NCBI GenBank assembly: GCA_015066345.1
Contig: SVOQ01000022.1
Span: 1 to 43,732 of the forward strand
Direction: 5' to 3'
Length of the DNA: 43,732 nucleotides
Origin: Oscillospiraceae bacterium
Lineage (GTDB): Bacteria > Bacillota > Clostridia > Oscillospirales > Acutalibacteraceae
Under the pieces are notes generated by a model, which was not told the DNA's origin, searched no databases, and saw only the letters and a list, made by a program, of their open reading frames with translations. The first letter of the stretch is position 1. Each line of letters opens with the position of its first letter. Both the position numbers and the translations under genes were made by a program. Positions 18,013 to 25,028 of this stretch are shown here, one piece after another.

Positions 18013-19293
18013 ATGAACGTATATTTCTATACTTTAGGTTGTAAAGTCAACCAATATGAAACTCAGGAAATGAGCGAAATTTTAGAACGTGAAGGCTATA
18101 ATATTATATATAATATAGCCGACGCGGATGTTGCCGTTATTAATTCCTGTACCGTTACTGCCGAAAGCGTACGTAAAACACGCCAGACAGTACGCAGAAT
18201 AAAAAAGCAAAAGCCTGATTGTATTATTGTGTTGACAGGTTGTGCATCACAGGCGGAAAAGCATATAATCAACGACTTGCCTGAAGTTGATATTCTTATG
18301 GGTAACAGAAGTAATCTGAAATTAGCCGACGCAATAAATACATATATTAATGAAAATAAATTTACTGATTTTCATATCGACCACAAAACTGGTGACCCGC
18401 TTTTCAGTAGCGGTATAACAAGATTTGACGGTCACACACGCGCCTTTTTGAAAATACAGGATGGTTGCGACAGGTTTTGTTCCTATTGTCTTATCCCTAC
18501 CGCACGTGGCAGGTCACGTTCTAAAAGCCTTGAAGATATTGATAATGAATTAAAAAACCTTGCTGAAAATGGCTATAACGAGATTGTATTTGTAGGTATA
18601 AATCTTTCCGACTACGGTAAAAACACCCCTTATTCGCTCCCTGACGCCTTAATTCTCGCCGAAAAGTATGACGGAATAAAAAGAGTCAGACTCGGTTCAC
18701 TTGAGCCGGACCACATAACTGACGAAATGATTGAACGTCTTTCAAAAGTGACAAAGCTTTGTCCCCAATTCCACATTTCCGTACAAAGTGGGTGTAACGG
18801 TGTTTTAAAGAAAATGAACCGACATTATACTGCCGATGAATATGAACATTTAGCCGAAAAATTACGCAACACATTTAAAGATGCAACTATAACCACGGAT
18901 GTTTTAGTTGGGTTCCCCACTGAAACAGAGGATGATTTTGTTACAACTTGTGAATTCGTAAAAAGAGTCGGATTTGAAAAAGCCCATATCTTCCCCTATT
19001 CAATACGTGAAGGTACGGTAGCGGCAAAAATGGTTCAGTTAGAAAAGAGCGTTAAAGAAGATAGAGCATCGCGTTTAACTGAAATTGCTGATAGCATTCG
19101 TGCTGAATATTTAAAAAGTCAAATCGGGAAAAAAACAGAAGTCCTTTTTGAAACCGCAAAAGAGAATTATACTGAAGGATATACAAAAAATTATACTCCT
19201 GTACGCGTTTACTCTACCGAGAATTTAAAAGGAAAAATCATAGAAATAACCATTACAGATGCAACAAAAGATTACTGTATCGGTAAGGAATAA
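18013..19293 (+). CDS. mtaB: tRNA threonylcarbamoyladenosine methylthiotransferase MtaB
   Basis: MtaB converts t6A37 to ms2t6A37 in tRNAs decoding ANN codons, using two 4Fe-4S clusters and S-adenosylmethionine. The protein is 426 residues. The N-terminal MTTase domain has the three cluster cysteines C10 (TLGCKVNQYET, the MtaB form), C46 and C77. The radical SAM domain has CDRFCSYC (C152, C156, C159) and IPTARGRSRS. A TRAM-like RNA-binding tail ends the protein. The ATG follows GAGG. It lies just upstream of a tRNA operon, a suggestive but probably accidental association. Confidence 0.96.
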   Translation: MNVYFYTLGCKVNQYETQEMSEILEREGYNIIYNIADADVAVINSCTVTAESVRKTRQTVRRIKKQKPDCIIVLTGCASQAEKHIINDLPEVDILMGNRSNLKLADAINTYINENKFTDFHIDHKTGDPLFSSGITRFDGHTRAFLKIQDGCDRFCSYCLIPTARGRSRSKSLEDIDNELKNLAENGYNEIVFVGINLSDYGKNTPYSLPDALILAEKYDGIKRVRLGSLEPDHITDEMIERLSKVTKLCPQFHISVQSGCNGVLKKMNRHYTADEYEHLAEKLRNTFKDATITTDVLVGFPTETEDDFVTTCEFVKRVGFEKAHIFPYSIREGTVAAKMVQLEKSVKEDRASRLTEIADSIRAEYLKSQIGKKTEVLFETAKENYTEGYTKNYTPVRVYSTENLKGKIIEITITDATKDYCIGKE

Positions 19294-19329
19294 TTAGTCA
19301 GTTTTTTAATAAATTATTAAATAAAAATC

Positions 19330-19358
19330 TTGACAACATAATAGTGTTGTGGTAAAAT
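19330..19358 (+). promoter_or_regulatory. tRNA operon promoter, TTGACA-17-TAAAAT
   Basis: TTGACA (19330-19335) and TAAAAT (19353-19358) are 17 bases apart, 19 bases before the first tRNA, as expected for a strong stable-RNA promoter. Confidence 0.85.
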
Positions 19359-19377
19359 GTCTGTTGTTGTGACACAC

Positions 19378-19451
19378 GCGGGTGTAGTTCAATGGTAGAA
19401 TCCCAGCCTTCCAAGCTGGTCGTGTGGGTTCGATTCCCATCACCCGCTCCA
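19378..19451 (+). tRNA. tRNA-Gly (TCC)
   Basis: It forms a full cloverleaf. The acceptor stem is GCGGGTG/CACCCGC and the anticodon loop CTTCCAA gives TCC at 19410-19412. The T arm is TGGGTTCGATTCCCA. CCA is encoded at 19449-19451. First of four tRNAs in one operon. Confidence 0.97.
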
Positions 19452-19457
19452 CAACGC

Positions 19458-19534
<77 letters not shown>

Positions 19535-19539
19535 TATAT

Positions 19540-19617
19540 GGTGGATGTAGCTCAGTTGGTTAGAGTGCCAGGTTGTGGCCCTGGAGGTCGTCGGTTCGAC
19601 CCCGATCATCCACCCCA
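19540..19617 (+). tRNA. tRNA-His (GTG)
   Basis: The anticodon loop TTGTGGC gives GTG. The acceptor stem GTGGATG/CATCCAC is preceded by the extra G-1 typical of tRNA-His, which faces discriminator C. CCA is encoded at 19615-19617. Confidence 0.97.
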
Positions 19618-19625
19618 TTTTAAAG

Positions 19626-19658
19626 GTCAAACTGCAGACTGTTAGTTTGGAGTTTGAC
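19626..19658 (+). repeat. hairpin between tRNA-His and tRNA-Gln
   Basis: GTCAAACT (19626-19633) and AGTTTGAC (19651-19658) pair perfectly around a 17-base loop, followed by TCTTTT. It may be a processing or attenuation structure that reduces tRNA-Gln, or a remnant of a lost gene. Confidence 0.4.
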
Positions 19659-19669
19659 TCTTTTAATAT

Positions 19670-19744
19670 AGGGATGTAGCCAAGCGGTAAGGCAACGGAC
19701 TTTGACTCCGTCATGCGTGAGTTCGAATCTCGCCATCCCTGCCA
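19670..19744 (+). tRNA. tRNA-Gln (TTG)
   Basis: The acceptor stem is AGGGATG/CATCCCT with a weak first A-T pair, as usual for tRNA-Gln. The anticodon loop CTTTGAC gives TTG. The T arm has GAGTTCGAATCTC. Discriminator G, CCA encoded. Last of the operon. Confidence 0.96.
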
Positions 19745-19774
19745 GAAAAAAGCAGCCGAAAGGCTGCTTTTTTC
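19745..19774 (+). terminator. terminator of the tRNA operon
   Basis: AGCAGCC (19751-19757) and GGCTGCT (19762-19768) pair around a GAAA tetraloop, followed by TTTTTC. Confidence 0.92.
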
Positions 19775-19775
19775 A

Positions 19776-19945
19776 ATGAAATTTGCCCTTACGGCCAAGT
19801 GAAATAGCTTCGCTGTGAAATATTTACTTCGTAAATGTGAAATATTCGCTTACGCGAATGTGGGCAAATTTTATTTCACATTTTGTCAACGACAAAATAT
19901 TTCATAATCCGAAGGATTATTTCACATTGCGTAGCAATATTTCAT
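19776..19945. repeat. head-to-head array of variable mini-hairpins joined by a constant ATTTCAC heptamer
   Basis: There are seven short perfect or near-perfect hairpins, each with a different stem, joined by the same heptamer. Left half: GTGAAAT at 19799, 19815 and 19837, plus a partial TGAAAT at 19777. Right half: ATTTCA(C) at 19873, 19899, 19919 and 19939. Read in heptamer orientation (- strand for the left, + for the right), most loops are GNA or GTAA. Examples are AGC-GAA-GCT (19806-19814), ATTTAC-GAA-GTAAAT (19822-19836), ATTCGC-GTAA-GCGAAT (19844-19859), ATAATCC-GAA-GGATTAT (19904-19920) and ATTGC-GTA-GCAAT (19926-19938). ATTTTGTC-AAC-GACAAAAT (19880-19898) is the exception. An outer arm pair AAATTTGCCC (19779-19788) and GGGCAAATTT (19862-19871) encloses the left half. 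The array fills the gap between the tRNA terminator and the next promoter. Confidence 0.85.
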
Positions 19946-19977
19946 TAATGACCAACTACTTTTTTATTAATCGCACA

Positions 19978-20006
19978 TTGCTTTCCATTTACATATATGA
20001 TACAAT
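19978..20006 (+). promoter_or_regulatory. promoter of the dCMP deaminase-like gene, TTGCTT-17-TACAAT
   Basis: TTGCTT (19978-19983) and TACAAT (20001-20006) are 17 bases apart, with a TGA extended element before the -10. Confidence 0.7.
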
Positions 20007-20039
20007 CTGTTTATCGATTATCTTTAAAGGAGTACATTT

Positions 20040-20525
20040 ATGGTCTGCCCCAAACCGAACAAGCTCGTTTCTAAAATTGATACATATCTTAACTGTGCTG
20101 AGGTTTTTGCATACAGAAGCACCTGTTTGAAACGTAAATATGGTGCGGTAATTGTAAAAGATGACGTTGTTGTGTCAACGGGCTATAACGGTTCACCCCG
20201 TGGATTTGAGAACTGTTGTGAAATAGGTTACTGTCCGAGAATTGAGCAAAATATGCACCAAGGTGAGGGTTACGGAATATGCAGAGCTGTTCACGCAGAG
20301 ATGAACGCTTTGCTCAATTGCTCACGTCAACAGACGTTGGGTGCAGATTTATATCTTACAGGTATTAATCCAAGCGACAACTCAGTATATAAATCAAAAC
20401 CCTGCCCCGTATGTGCAAGAAACATAATTCAGGCTGGTATAAGAAACGTTTATCTAAGGGTTGGTGAGGGTCCCGATAATTATATCGTAATCCCCGCAAA
20501 CGAATTACAATGGCTACAAAAATAA
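20040..20525 (+). CDS. dCMP/cytidine deaminase family protein (ComEB-like)
   Basis: This 161-residue zinc-dependent deaminase resembles deoxycytidylate deaminase, which makes dUMP for dTMP synthesis. The zinc and proton-shuttle residues are in VHAEMNA (H85, E87) and PCPVCARNI (C122, C125). The segment GYNGSPRGFENC near residues 48-59 is the substrate loop of the dCMP deaminase/ComEB group. Extra cysteines in CCEIGYCPRIEQ may form the second zinc site seen in this group. The ATG follows AAAGGAG. The gene is monocistronic, with its own promoter and terminator. ComEB is the Bacillus name; no competence genes are near. Confidence 0.9.
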   Translation: MVCPKPNKLVSKIDTYLNCAEVFAYRSTCLKRKYGAVIVKDDVVVSTGYNGSPRGFENCCEIGYCPRIEQNMHQGEGYGICRAVHAEMNALLNCSRQQTLGADLYLTGINPSDNSVYKSKPCPVCARNIIQAGIRNVYLRVGEGPDNYIVIPANELQWLQK

Positions 20526-20527
20526 TT

Positions 20528-20556
20528 GAACCGCAAGGATTTCCTTGCGGTTCTTT
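20528..20556. terminator. terminator shared by the deaminase and phosphoesterase genes
   Basis: GAACCGCAAGG (20528-20538) and CCTTGCGGTTC (20543-20553) pair perfectly with an ATTT loop, between converging genes. The T-run is modest (TTCTTTC). Confidence 0.8.
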
Positions 20557-20561
20557 CTATA

Positions 20562-21515
20562 TTATTTTAATTCAAGTACAAATTTTGAATACTCTGCGTC
20601 TACCCTTTTACCTTCAACAAATTTACGTGCTGTGAAAACGACCTTATCGTCATAAACCTCGCCGTAGTAACCTGTACCACTATCAGTATAACCAAAATTA
20701 TTCTTTTTTCTGTAACCGGGTACACTGAGTGAATATACACCATTTTCTTCATTAAGCACTTCAAATGTTTTCTCGAAAACACCGCCGTGAAGGTGACCGT
20801 TTATGAAAAATACATTTTTATATTTTTCCATAACGGCACGAACATCGTCATTTTGTTCGCCCATATCCCCTGTTTTCCATACCTCGGGAAGACCGTGAGT
20901 TTCGGCGAAAGCCTGATGACACATAACGAAAGCGGGTTTCCCGTCCTTAGTTGCTCTTTTAAGTTCTTTATCAAGGAAATCTATCTGTTCTTTTGTAATG
21001 TGAGCCTTTTCAAGTACACGCTTTTCCGTACCGATAACTATAAATGTATAGCCGTTAATGTCGTAAGAATAAAAGCTCTTACCGTTTGTTTTTATACCAA
21101 GATATTCTTCAACCTTGTTCATAATAATCTTTTGGTTTTTACCAAAGGTAAAGCGAACGTCATGGTTACCCATAGTAATAAAAAGCTTATAATCATTTTT
21201 AAAGTTATCAAATACTCTGAAAAAGCGATTATATTCTTTGTTCCTGCCATATTCGGCAATATCACCCGCCATAAGTACGGCGTCAAATCTATTTTTGGAA
21301 TTAGCTAAATCAGTAAAAAAGTTATTTAAATTAACCGTTGCCGCCTCATTATCAACAAGGTGGGTATCGGCAATACTAGCAAAGGAAACTCTTACATTGT
21401 CACCATCCAAAAATTCAATAGGTTCATCTGAATTAATGCTAAAAATCTCATCATATTTAGGATTAATTGCTTTAAGTTGATTTATATACTTAGTAACAAA
21501 AACTTTAAACGACAT
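20562..21515 (-). CDS. calcineurin-like metallophosphoesterase
   Basis: This 317-residue protein has every metal-binding motif of the family in order: ADTH (DxH), AGDIAEYG (GDxx), MGNHDVR (GNHD), CHQAF (His), NGHLHGG (GHxH). It should be a two-metal phosphoesterase. The substrate cannot be read from the sequence; cAMP phosphodiesterase, nucleotidase and phospholipid phosphatase are all possible. There is no signal peptide, so it is probably cytoplasmic. The ATG follows GGAGGTC, and the promoter is perfect consensus. Confidence 0.88.
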   Translation of the reverse strand: MSFKVFVTKYINQLKAINPKYDEIFSINSDEPIEFLDGDNVRVSFASIADTHLVDNEAATVNLNNFFTDLANSKNRFDAVLMAGDIAEYGRNKEYNRFFRVFDNFKNDYKLFITMGNHDVRFTFGKNQKIIMNKVEEYLGIKTNGKSFYSYDINGYTFIVIGTEKRVLEKAHITKEQIDFLDKELKRATKDGKPAFVMCHQAFAETHGLPEVWKTGDMGEQNDDVRAVMEKYKNVFFINGHLHGGVFEKTFEVLNEENGVYSLSVPGYRKKNNFGYTDSGTGYYGEVYDDKVVFTARKFVEGKRVDAEYSKFVLELK

Positions 21516-21543
21516 AACTGACCTCCAAAAATTACTAAAAATA

Positions 21544-21572
21544 ATTATATATAATTAATCTTCAGTTGTCAA
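21544..21572 (-). promoter_or_regulatory. phosphoesterase promoter, TTGACA-17-TATAAT
   Basis: On the - strand TTGACA (21567-21572) and TATAAT (21544-21549) are exactly 17 bases apart, directly after the CDF gene. Confidence 0.85.
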
Positions 21573-21593
21573 TTAACAGAATATAAAATTGAA

Positions 21594-22490
21594 TTAATGC
21601 TTGTGGTTATGGTTATGATGATGCTGTTCTACCTCAAACTCAAGTATGCAATTCCTGTCGTGACATTCTTCGTCAACGGTTTCTGTTTCAATGGTTGCGT
21701 GTTCGATGCCTCTTTCTTTTAGAAGTGAGCGAACCTTTTCTTTAGCAATGTGAGCATCAATATCGGTTACAATATGCATTGAAGCCGAGTTTATTTGTCC
21801 GTCGAAGCTACGAACGTGAATATGGTGAACATCTATAATACCGTCCAATTCACATAAGGACGAGCAAAGTTCTCTTATATCAATTTCCTTTGGTGCTTTT
21901 TCAAGAAAAACATCAGCAACTTCAATTAAATTCTTTAAAGCATTAATAATTATAAACACCGCAAGACAAATTGACATAATAGGGTCTAAATAAACAAAAT
22001 CAGTAAATCGCATTACAACGGCACCGATTAAAACTAATACCCAACCAAGAACATCCTCAAGCATATGAAGATTAACTGCTTTTTGGTTAAGCGAGTCACC
22101 TCCACGGGTAAAAAATACCGCAACAAAGTTAACTATAACTCCTATTATCGCAAAAATAATCATTCCGTTATAATTAATAGGCTCAGGGTTAATAAATTTT
22201 TCAATAGCATTTACAACAACAATAACCGAACCGATAAGCAGAATCACGCTCGTTAAGGTACAACCTAAAAGAGAGTATCTTGTATAACCATAAGTATACT
22301 TTAAGTCCGCATCTTTTTTACTTTTCTTTTCGAGTAAGTATGAAACACAAATACTAAGTGCATCACCCATATCGTGAACCGCGTCGGAAAGGATAGCAAC
22401 ACTACCGGTAAATGCACCACCGAAAAATTCAAACACCGAAAAAAGTAAGTTCAAAATGAAAGCAATTAAAATTTTCTTGTCACTCTTCAT
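21594..22490 (-). CDS. cation diffusion facilitator, zinc-type exporter
   Basis: The protein is about 298 residues with six membrane helices and a cytoplasmic ferredoxin-like C-terminal domain, and should export divalent cations in exchange for protons. The transport-site residues are HxxxD in helix 2 (SDAVHDMGD) and HxxxD in helix 5 (NLHMLEDVLG), the arrangement linked to Zn/Co selectivity in CzcD and ZnT proteins. A His-rich tail (HHHNHNHKH) supports zinc handling. The start is the ATG at 22490 (MKSDKKILIAF), five bases after GAGGGTG. A frame extension to 22541 would run through the promoter. It is divergent from a TetR gene that probably controls it. Confidence 0.9.
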   Translation of the reverse strand: MKSDKKILIAFILNLLFSVFEFFGGAFTGSVAILSDAVHDMGDALSICVSYLLEKKSKKDADLKYTYGYTRYSLLGCTLTSVILLIGSVIVVVNAIEKFINPEPINYNGMIIFAIIGVIVNFVAVFFTRGGDSLNQKAVNLHMLEDVLGWVLVLIGAVVMRFTDFVYLDPIMSICLAVFIIINALKNLIEVADVFLEKAPKEIDIRELCSSLCELDGIIDVHHIHVRSFDGQINSASMHIVTDIDAHIAKEKVRSLLKERGIEHATIETETVDEECHDRNCILEFEVEQHHHNHNHKH

Positions 22491-22504
22491 ATCAACACCC
22501 TCAA

Positions 22505-22533
22505 TTGACAAATTAATAGTACAATGATACAAT
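22505..22533 (+). promoter_or_regulatory. TetR gene promoter, TTGACA-17-TACAAT
   Basis: TTGACA (22505-22510) and TACAAT (22528-22533) are exactly 17 bases apart. The expected start of transcription is near 22540, the first base of the palindrome at 22540-22564. Confidence 0.75.
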
Positions 22534-22541
22534 ATATTCAA
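22513..22541 (-). promoter_or_regulatory. probable CDF gene promoter, TTGAAT-17-TATTAA
   Basis: On the - strand TTGAAT (22536-22541) and TATTAA (22513-22518) are 17 bases apart. It overlaps the TetR promoter on the other strand almost completely and leaves a leader of only about 16 bases. Confidence 0.45.
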
Positions 22542-22564
22542 TAACGAACTATTTGTTCATTATT
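22540..22564. promoter_or_regulatory. probable TetR operator palindrome
   Basis: AATAACGAAC (22540-22549) and GTTCATTATT (22555-22564) match at nine of ten positions around a TATTT centre. The spacing and size suit a TetR dimer. It lies at the TetR transcription start and touches the -35 of the CDF promoter. Confidence 0.6.
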
Positions 22565-22650
22565 TTACACTTGAAAATTCATTTCAACAATAATCAAATT
22601 TCTTTCAATGTACGTTAATGAACAAAAATCAAAAATTGTATGGTGTGAAA

Positions 22651-23208
22651 ATGGATAGAAGACAAAGAAAAACACGTGAGGCAATATTCGATGCCTTTAT
22701 TGAATTATTATCCGAAAAAGATTTTAATCAGATTACAGTTGCGGAAATTATTGAGAAAGCAGATATCGGCAGAGCCACCTTTTATGCACATTTTGAAACA
22801 AAGGATTTTTTACTGAAGGAGCTTAGTGAAGAGTTATTTTGTCATATTTTTGATTCGGTAACTAACGAAAATGCTGAACACAGGCATATTTTTAACTGTA
22901 ATGCACCCGATTCAATATTTTTGCACTTATTCCGACATTTTGAAAAAAATGACAATAATATACTAAAATTACTGTCTGGTAAAAACAACGAATTGTTTTT
23001 AAGGTACTTTAAAACCGATTTAAAATTATTGATTAAAAATCAATTACCTGCATTGAATTATATTCAGTTCGAAGGCTTACCCGAGGATTTTATAATTAAC
23101 CATATATCATCAACCTTTGTCGAAACCGTGAAATGGTGGGTAAATAACGGTATGAAAGAATCAGCCGAGGAAATAAATGAGTATTTTAATTCAGTATTAA
23201 AGTTATAG
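22651..23208 (+). CDS. TetR/AcrR family regulator
   Basis: This 185-residue regulator has an N-terminal DNA-binding domain, MDRRQRKTREAIFDAFIELL, followed by the helix-turn-helix around ITVAEIIEKADIGRATFYAHF. The C-terminal ligand domain includes NHISSTFVETVKWWVNNGM, common in the Firmicutes TetR group next to transporters. The ATG at 22651 is preferred because family members begin MDRRQ. The in-frame ATG at 22618 adds 11 residues and has no SD; GGTG before 22651 is itself weak. Divergent orientation and a shared promoter region make the CDF exporter its likely target, along with itself. Confidence 0.88.
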   Translation: MDRRQRKTREAIFDAFIELLSEKDFNQITVAEIIEKADIGRATFYAHFETKDFLLKELSEELFCHIFDSVTNENAEHRHIFNCNAPDSIFLHLFRHFEKNDNNILKLLSGKNNELFLRYFKTDLKLLIKNQLPALNYIQFEGLPEDFIINHISSTFVETVKWWVNNGMKESAEEINEYFNSVLKL

Positions 23209-23291
23209 AGATAAAAAGCAAATTTCCTTTAAAAAATCTTTTGGCTCAACTAATAGTATATTTTTAAAAAATCAAGAAAGGCGATGAAATA

Positions 23292-24005
23292 ATGAAGTCA
23301 TCTTTTTATAAAAATCTTCAAGATAATTTTGTTATGATACGATTTTTGCACAGCCAAGATTTTATTGATAAAGTAAAATATGATTCAACGATTTTATCCA
23401 TAAAAGAATCAAGAAAGAAGATAAATAAGCACTCCGCTCCATCAGAAAGAAAAATTTTACTTTACTGTATTGATACTTTATTTGAAATTTTGAATGAGGG
23501 CGATAAGAAAAAAATTTTTGACTTTGCAGATGCTATTCACAATATTCCCGAAATATATATGCAAAAACGTAACCTGTACTCGTTTCGCAAAGAACTAAAA
23601 GCTTTCCAAAGAAAATACGGCAAGCATTATTTTACATTTATAAATGAAGTGAAACCTCACTTCACAAAAAAAGGTCCGAAAAACAAGTGGATATATTTCC
23701 TTCCGTCTTCTGATGATGATTTTAAAAAGCTACACCCTATCGGATACAAATTGCTTTGCGCTATCGGATTCACCGCTTTATTTTTACCACAAATTATATA
23801 TATGGTATATGTTCTGGCTATAAACCCTGCACCAGATGAGTGGACAATTATGTTAGGGTATGCAGGAACATTCATTGTAGGTATAGGCTTATTTAATATT
23901 GTTGCGGCTTGGATACATCAATACTTCGGTCATTTATTGACAGTTGTATGTTTGTTGGGTGGTGCAGCGGTCACAGGATTTTCGATGTATTTGCTGTACA
24001 CATAA
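23292..24005 (+). CDS. hypothetical membrane protein
   Basis: This 237-residue protein has no recognised family. The first 150 residues are charged and helical (for example RKKINKHSAPSERKILLY) and presumably cytoplasmic. Three membrane helices follow at about 155-178, 185-209 and 212-236. The start MKSSFYKN has AAAGG about 13 bases upstream. It lies 83 bases after the TetR gene, with no clear terminator or promoter between, so it may be co-transcribed with and controlled by TetR. A link to the metal exporter is possible but unproven. Confidence 0.6.
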   Translation: MKSSFYKNLQDNFVMIRFLHSQDFIDKVKYDSTILSIKESRKKINKHSAPSERKILLYCIDTLFEILNEGDKKKIFDFADAIHNIPEIYMQKRNLYSFRKELKAFQRKYGKHYFTFINEVKPHFTKKGPKNKWIYFLPSSDDDFKKLHPIGYKLLCAIGFTALFLPQIIYMVYVLAINPAPDEWTIMLGYAGTFIVGIGLFNIVAAWIHQYFGHLLTVVCLLGGAAVTGFSMYLLYT

Positions 24006-24052
24006 TTTCATCTGCCGTGAGATATGATTTTGTTTTTATTCAATAAATATTA

Positions 24053-24092
24053 AGAAAGTCGCTTCCATCCAAAGACAAAAGCGACTTTTTAT
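24053..24092. terminator. bidirectional terminator between the membrane protein gene and cysK
   Basis: AAAGTCGCTT (24055-24064) and AAGCGACTTT (24079-24088) pair perfectly around a 14-base loop, with A- and T-rich flanks, between converging genes. Confidence 0.85.
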
Positions 24093-25018
24093 TAAAACAA
24101 CTGAGTTGACATATATCTGCTGCCTGAGTCGGGAAGCAAAACAACAATTGTTTTGCCCTCGTTTTCGGGTAGCTTTGCTTTTTCTGTGGCGGCTTTGAGA
24201 GCGGCACCTGAGGAAATGCCTACCAAAAGCCCCTCTTTTTTACCCAAAATCCTTGCGAATTTGTAAGCATCCTCATCACTTACGGCTACTACCTCATCAA
24301 CAACATTCAAATCAAGCACCTTGGGTACAAATCCTGCACCTATACCCTGAATACCGTGAGGTCCTGATACACCTTTAGTTAAAACGGGCGATTTATCGGG
24401 TTCAACACCTATAATTTTAATGTTATTGTTTTTAGATTTAAGGTATTCCCCTGTTCCTGTTATTGTACCACCGGTGCCGATACCTGCTACAAAAACGTCA
24501 ATAACCCCATCCGTATCATCAAAAATCTCGGGACCTGTTGTATTAAAGTGTGCCTTAGCATTAGCAGGGTTATTAAATTGGTCAGGAATAAAACTATCGG
24601 AAATTTCATTCGCAAGTTCTTGTGCCTTTTCAATTGCACCCGTCATACCCTTTTTACCGTCAGTGAGAACAACTTCCGCTCCGTAGGCACTCATAAGTTT
24701 TATACGTTCGGGTGACATAGAATCGGGCATTACAATAATTGCTTTGTAACCCTTAGCAACTGCAACCGCCGCGAGACCTATTCCTGTATTGCCCGAAGTA
24801 GGTTCGATAATTACCGAATTTTCATTTATTAATCCTTTATTTTCTGCATCGACTATCAATTCCAAAGCGGCTCTGTCCTTAACGGAGCCGGTAGGGTTAA
24901 GAAATTCCACCTTTGCGAGTAATTTTACTTTTAAATCAAATTCTTTTTCAATATTTGTTAATTCAACTAAGGGGGTTTTACCAATTAATTCGGTAACGGA
25001 TTTATAAACTTTTGACAT
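24092..25018 (-). CDS. cysK: cysteine synthase A (O-acetylserine sulfhydrylase)
   Basis: It makes cysteine from O-acetylserine and sulfide with pyridoxal phosphate. It is 308 residues. The PLP lysine is in NPTGSVKDRAAL, the substrate loop is EPTSGNTGIGLA, and the phosphate-binding loop is GIGTGGTITGTGEYL. The C-terminal PDSGSRYMSTQLF fits CysK. The start chosen is MSKVYKSV at 25018, five bases after AAAGGTG. The frame extends to 25042 but those residues would overlap the preceding gene without an SD. It is last in the long - strand run, ten bases after the TetM-like gene. No T-box or S-box leader was seen. Confidence 0.95.
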   Translation of the reverse strand: MSKVYKSVTELIGKTPLVELTNIEKEFDLKVKLLAKVEFLNPTGSVKDRAALELIVDAENKGLINENSVIIEPTSGNTGIGLAAVAVAKGYKAIIVMPDSMSPERIKLMSAYGAEVVLTDGKKGMTGAIEKAQELANEISDSFIPDQFNNPANAKAHFNTTGPEIFDDTDGVIDVFVAGIGTGGTITGTGEYLKSKNNNIKIIGVEPDKSPVLTKGVSGPHGIQGIGAGFVPKVLDLNVVDEVVAVSDEDAYKFARILGKKEGLLVGISSGAALKAATEKAKLPENEGKTIVVLLPDSGSRYMSTQLF

Positions 25019-25028
25019 AATATCACCT

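Noticed and set aside
19776-19945. CRISPR array
   Set aside because: The constant part is only 6-7 bases, the variable parts are palindromic and 10-19 bases long, the orientation flips in the middle, and no cas genes are near.
19837-20130. 97-residue + strand frame over the hairpin array
   Set aside because: No SD, composition follows the repeats, and it overlaps the deaminase gene in another frame.
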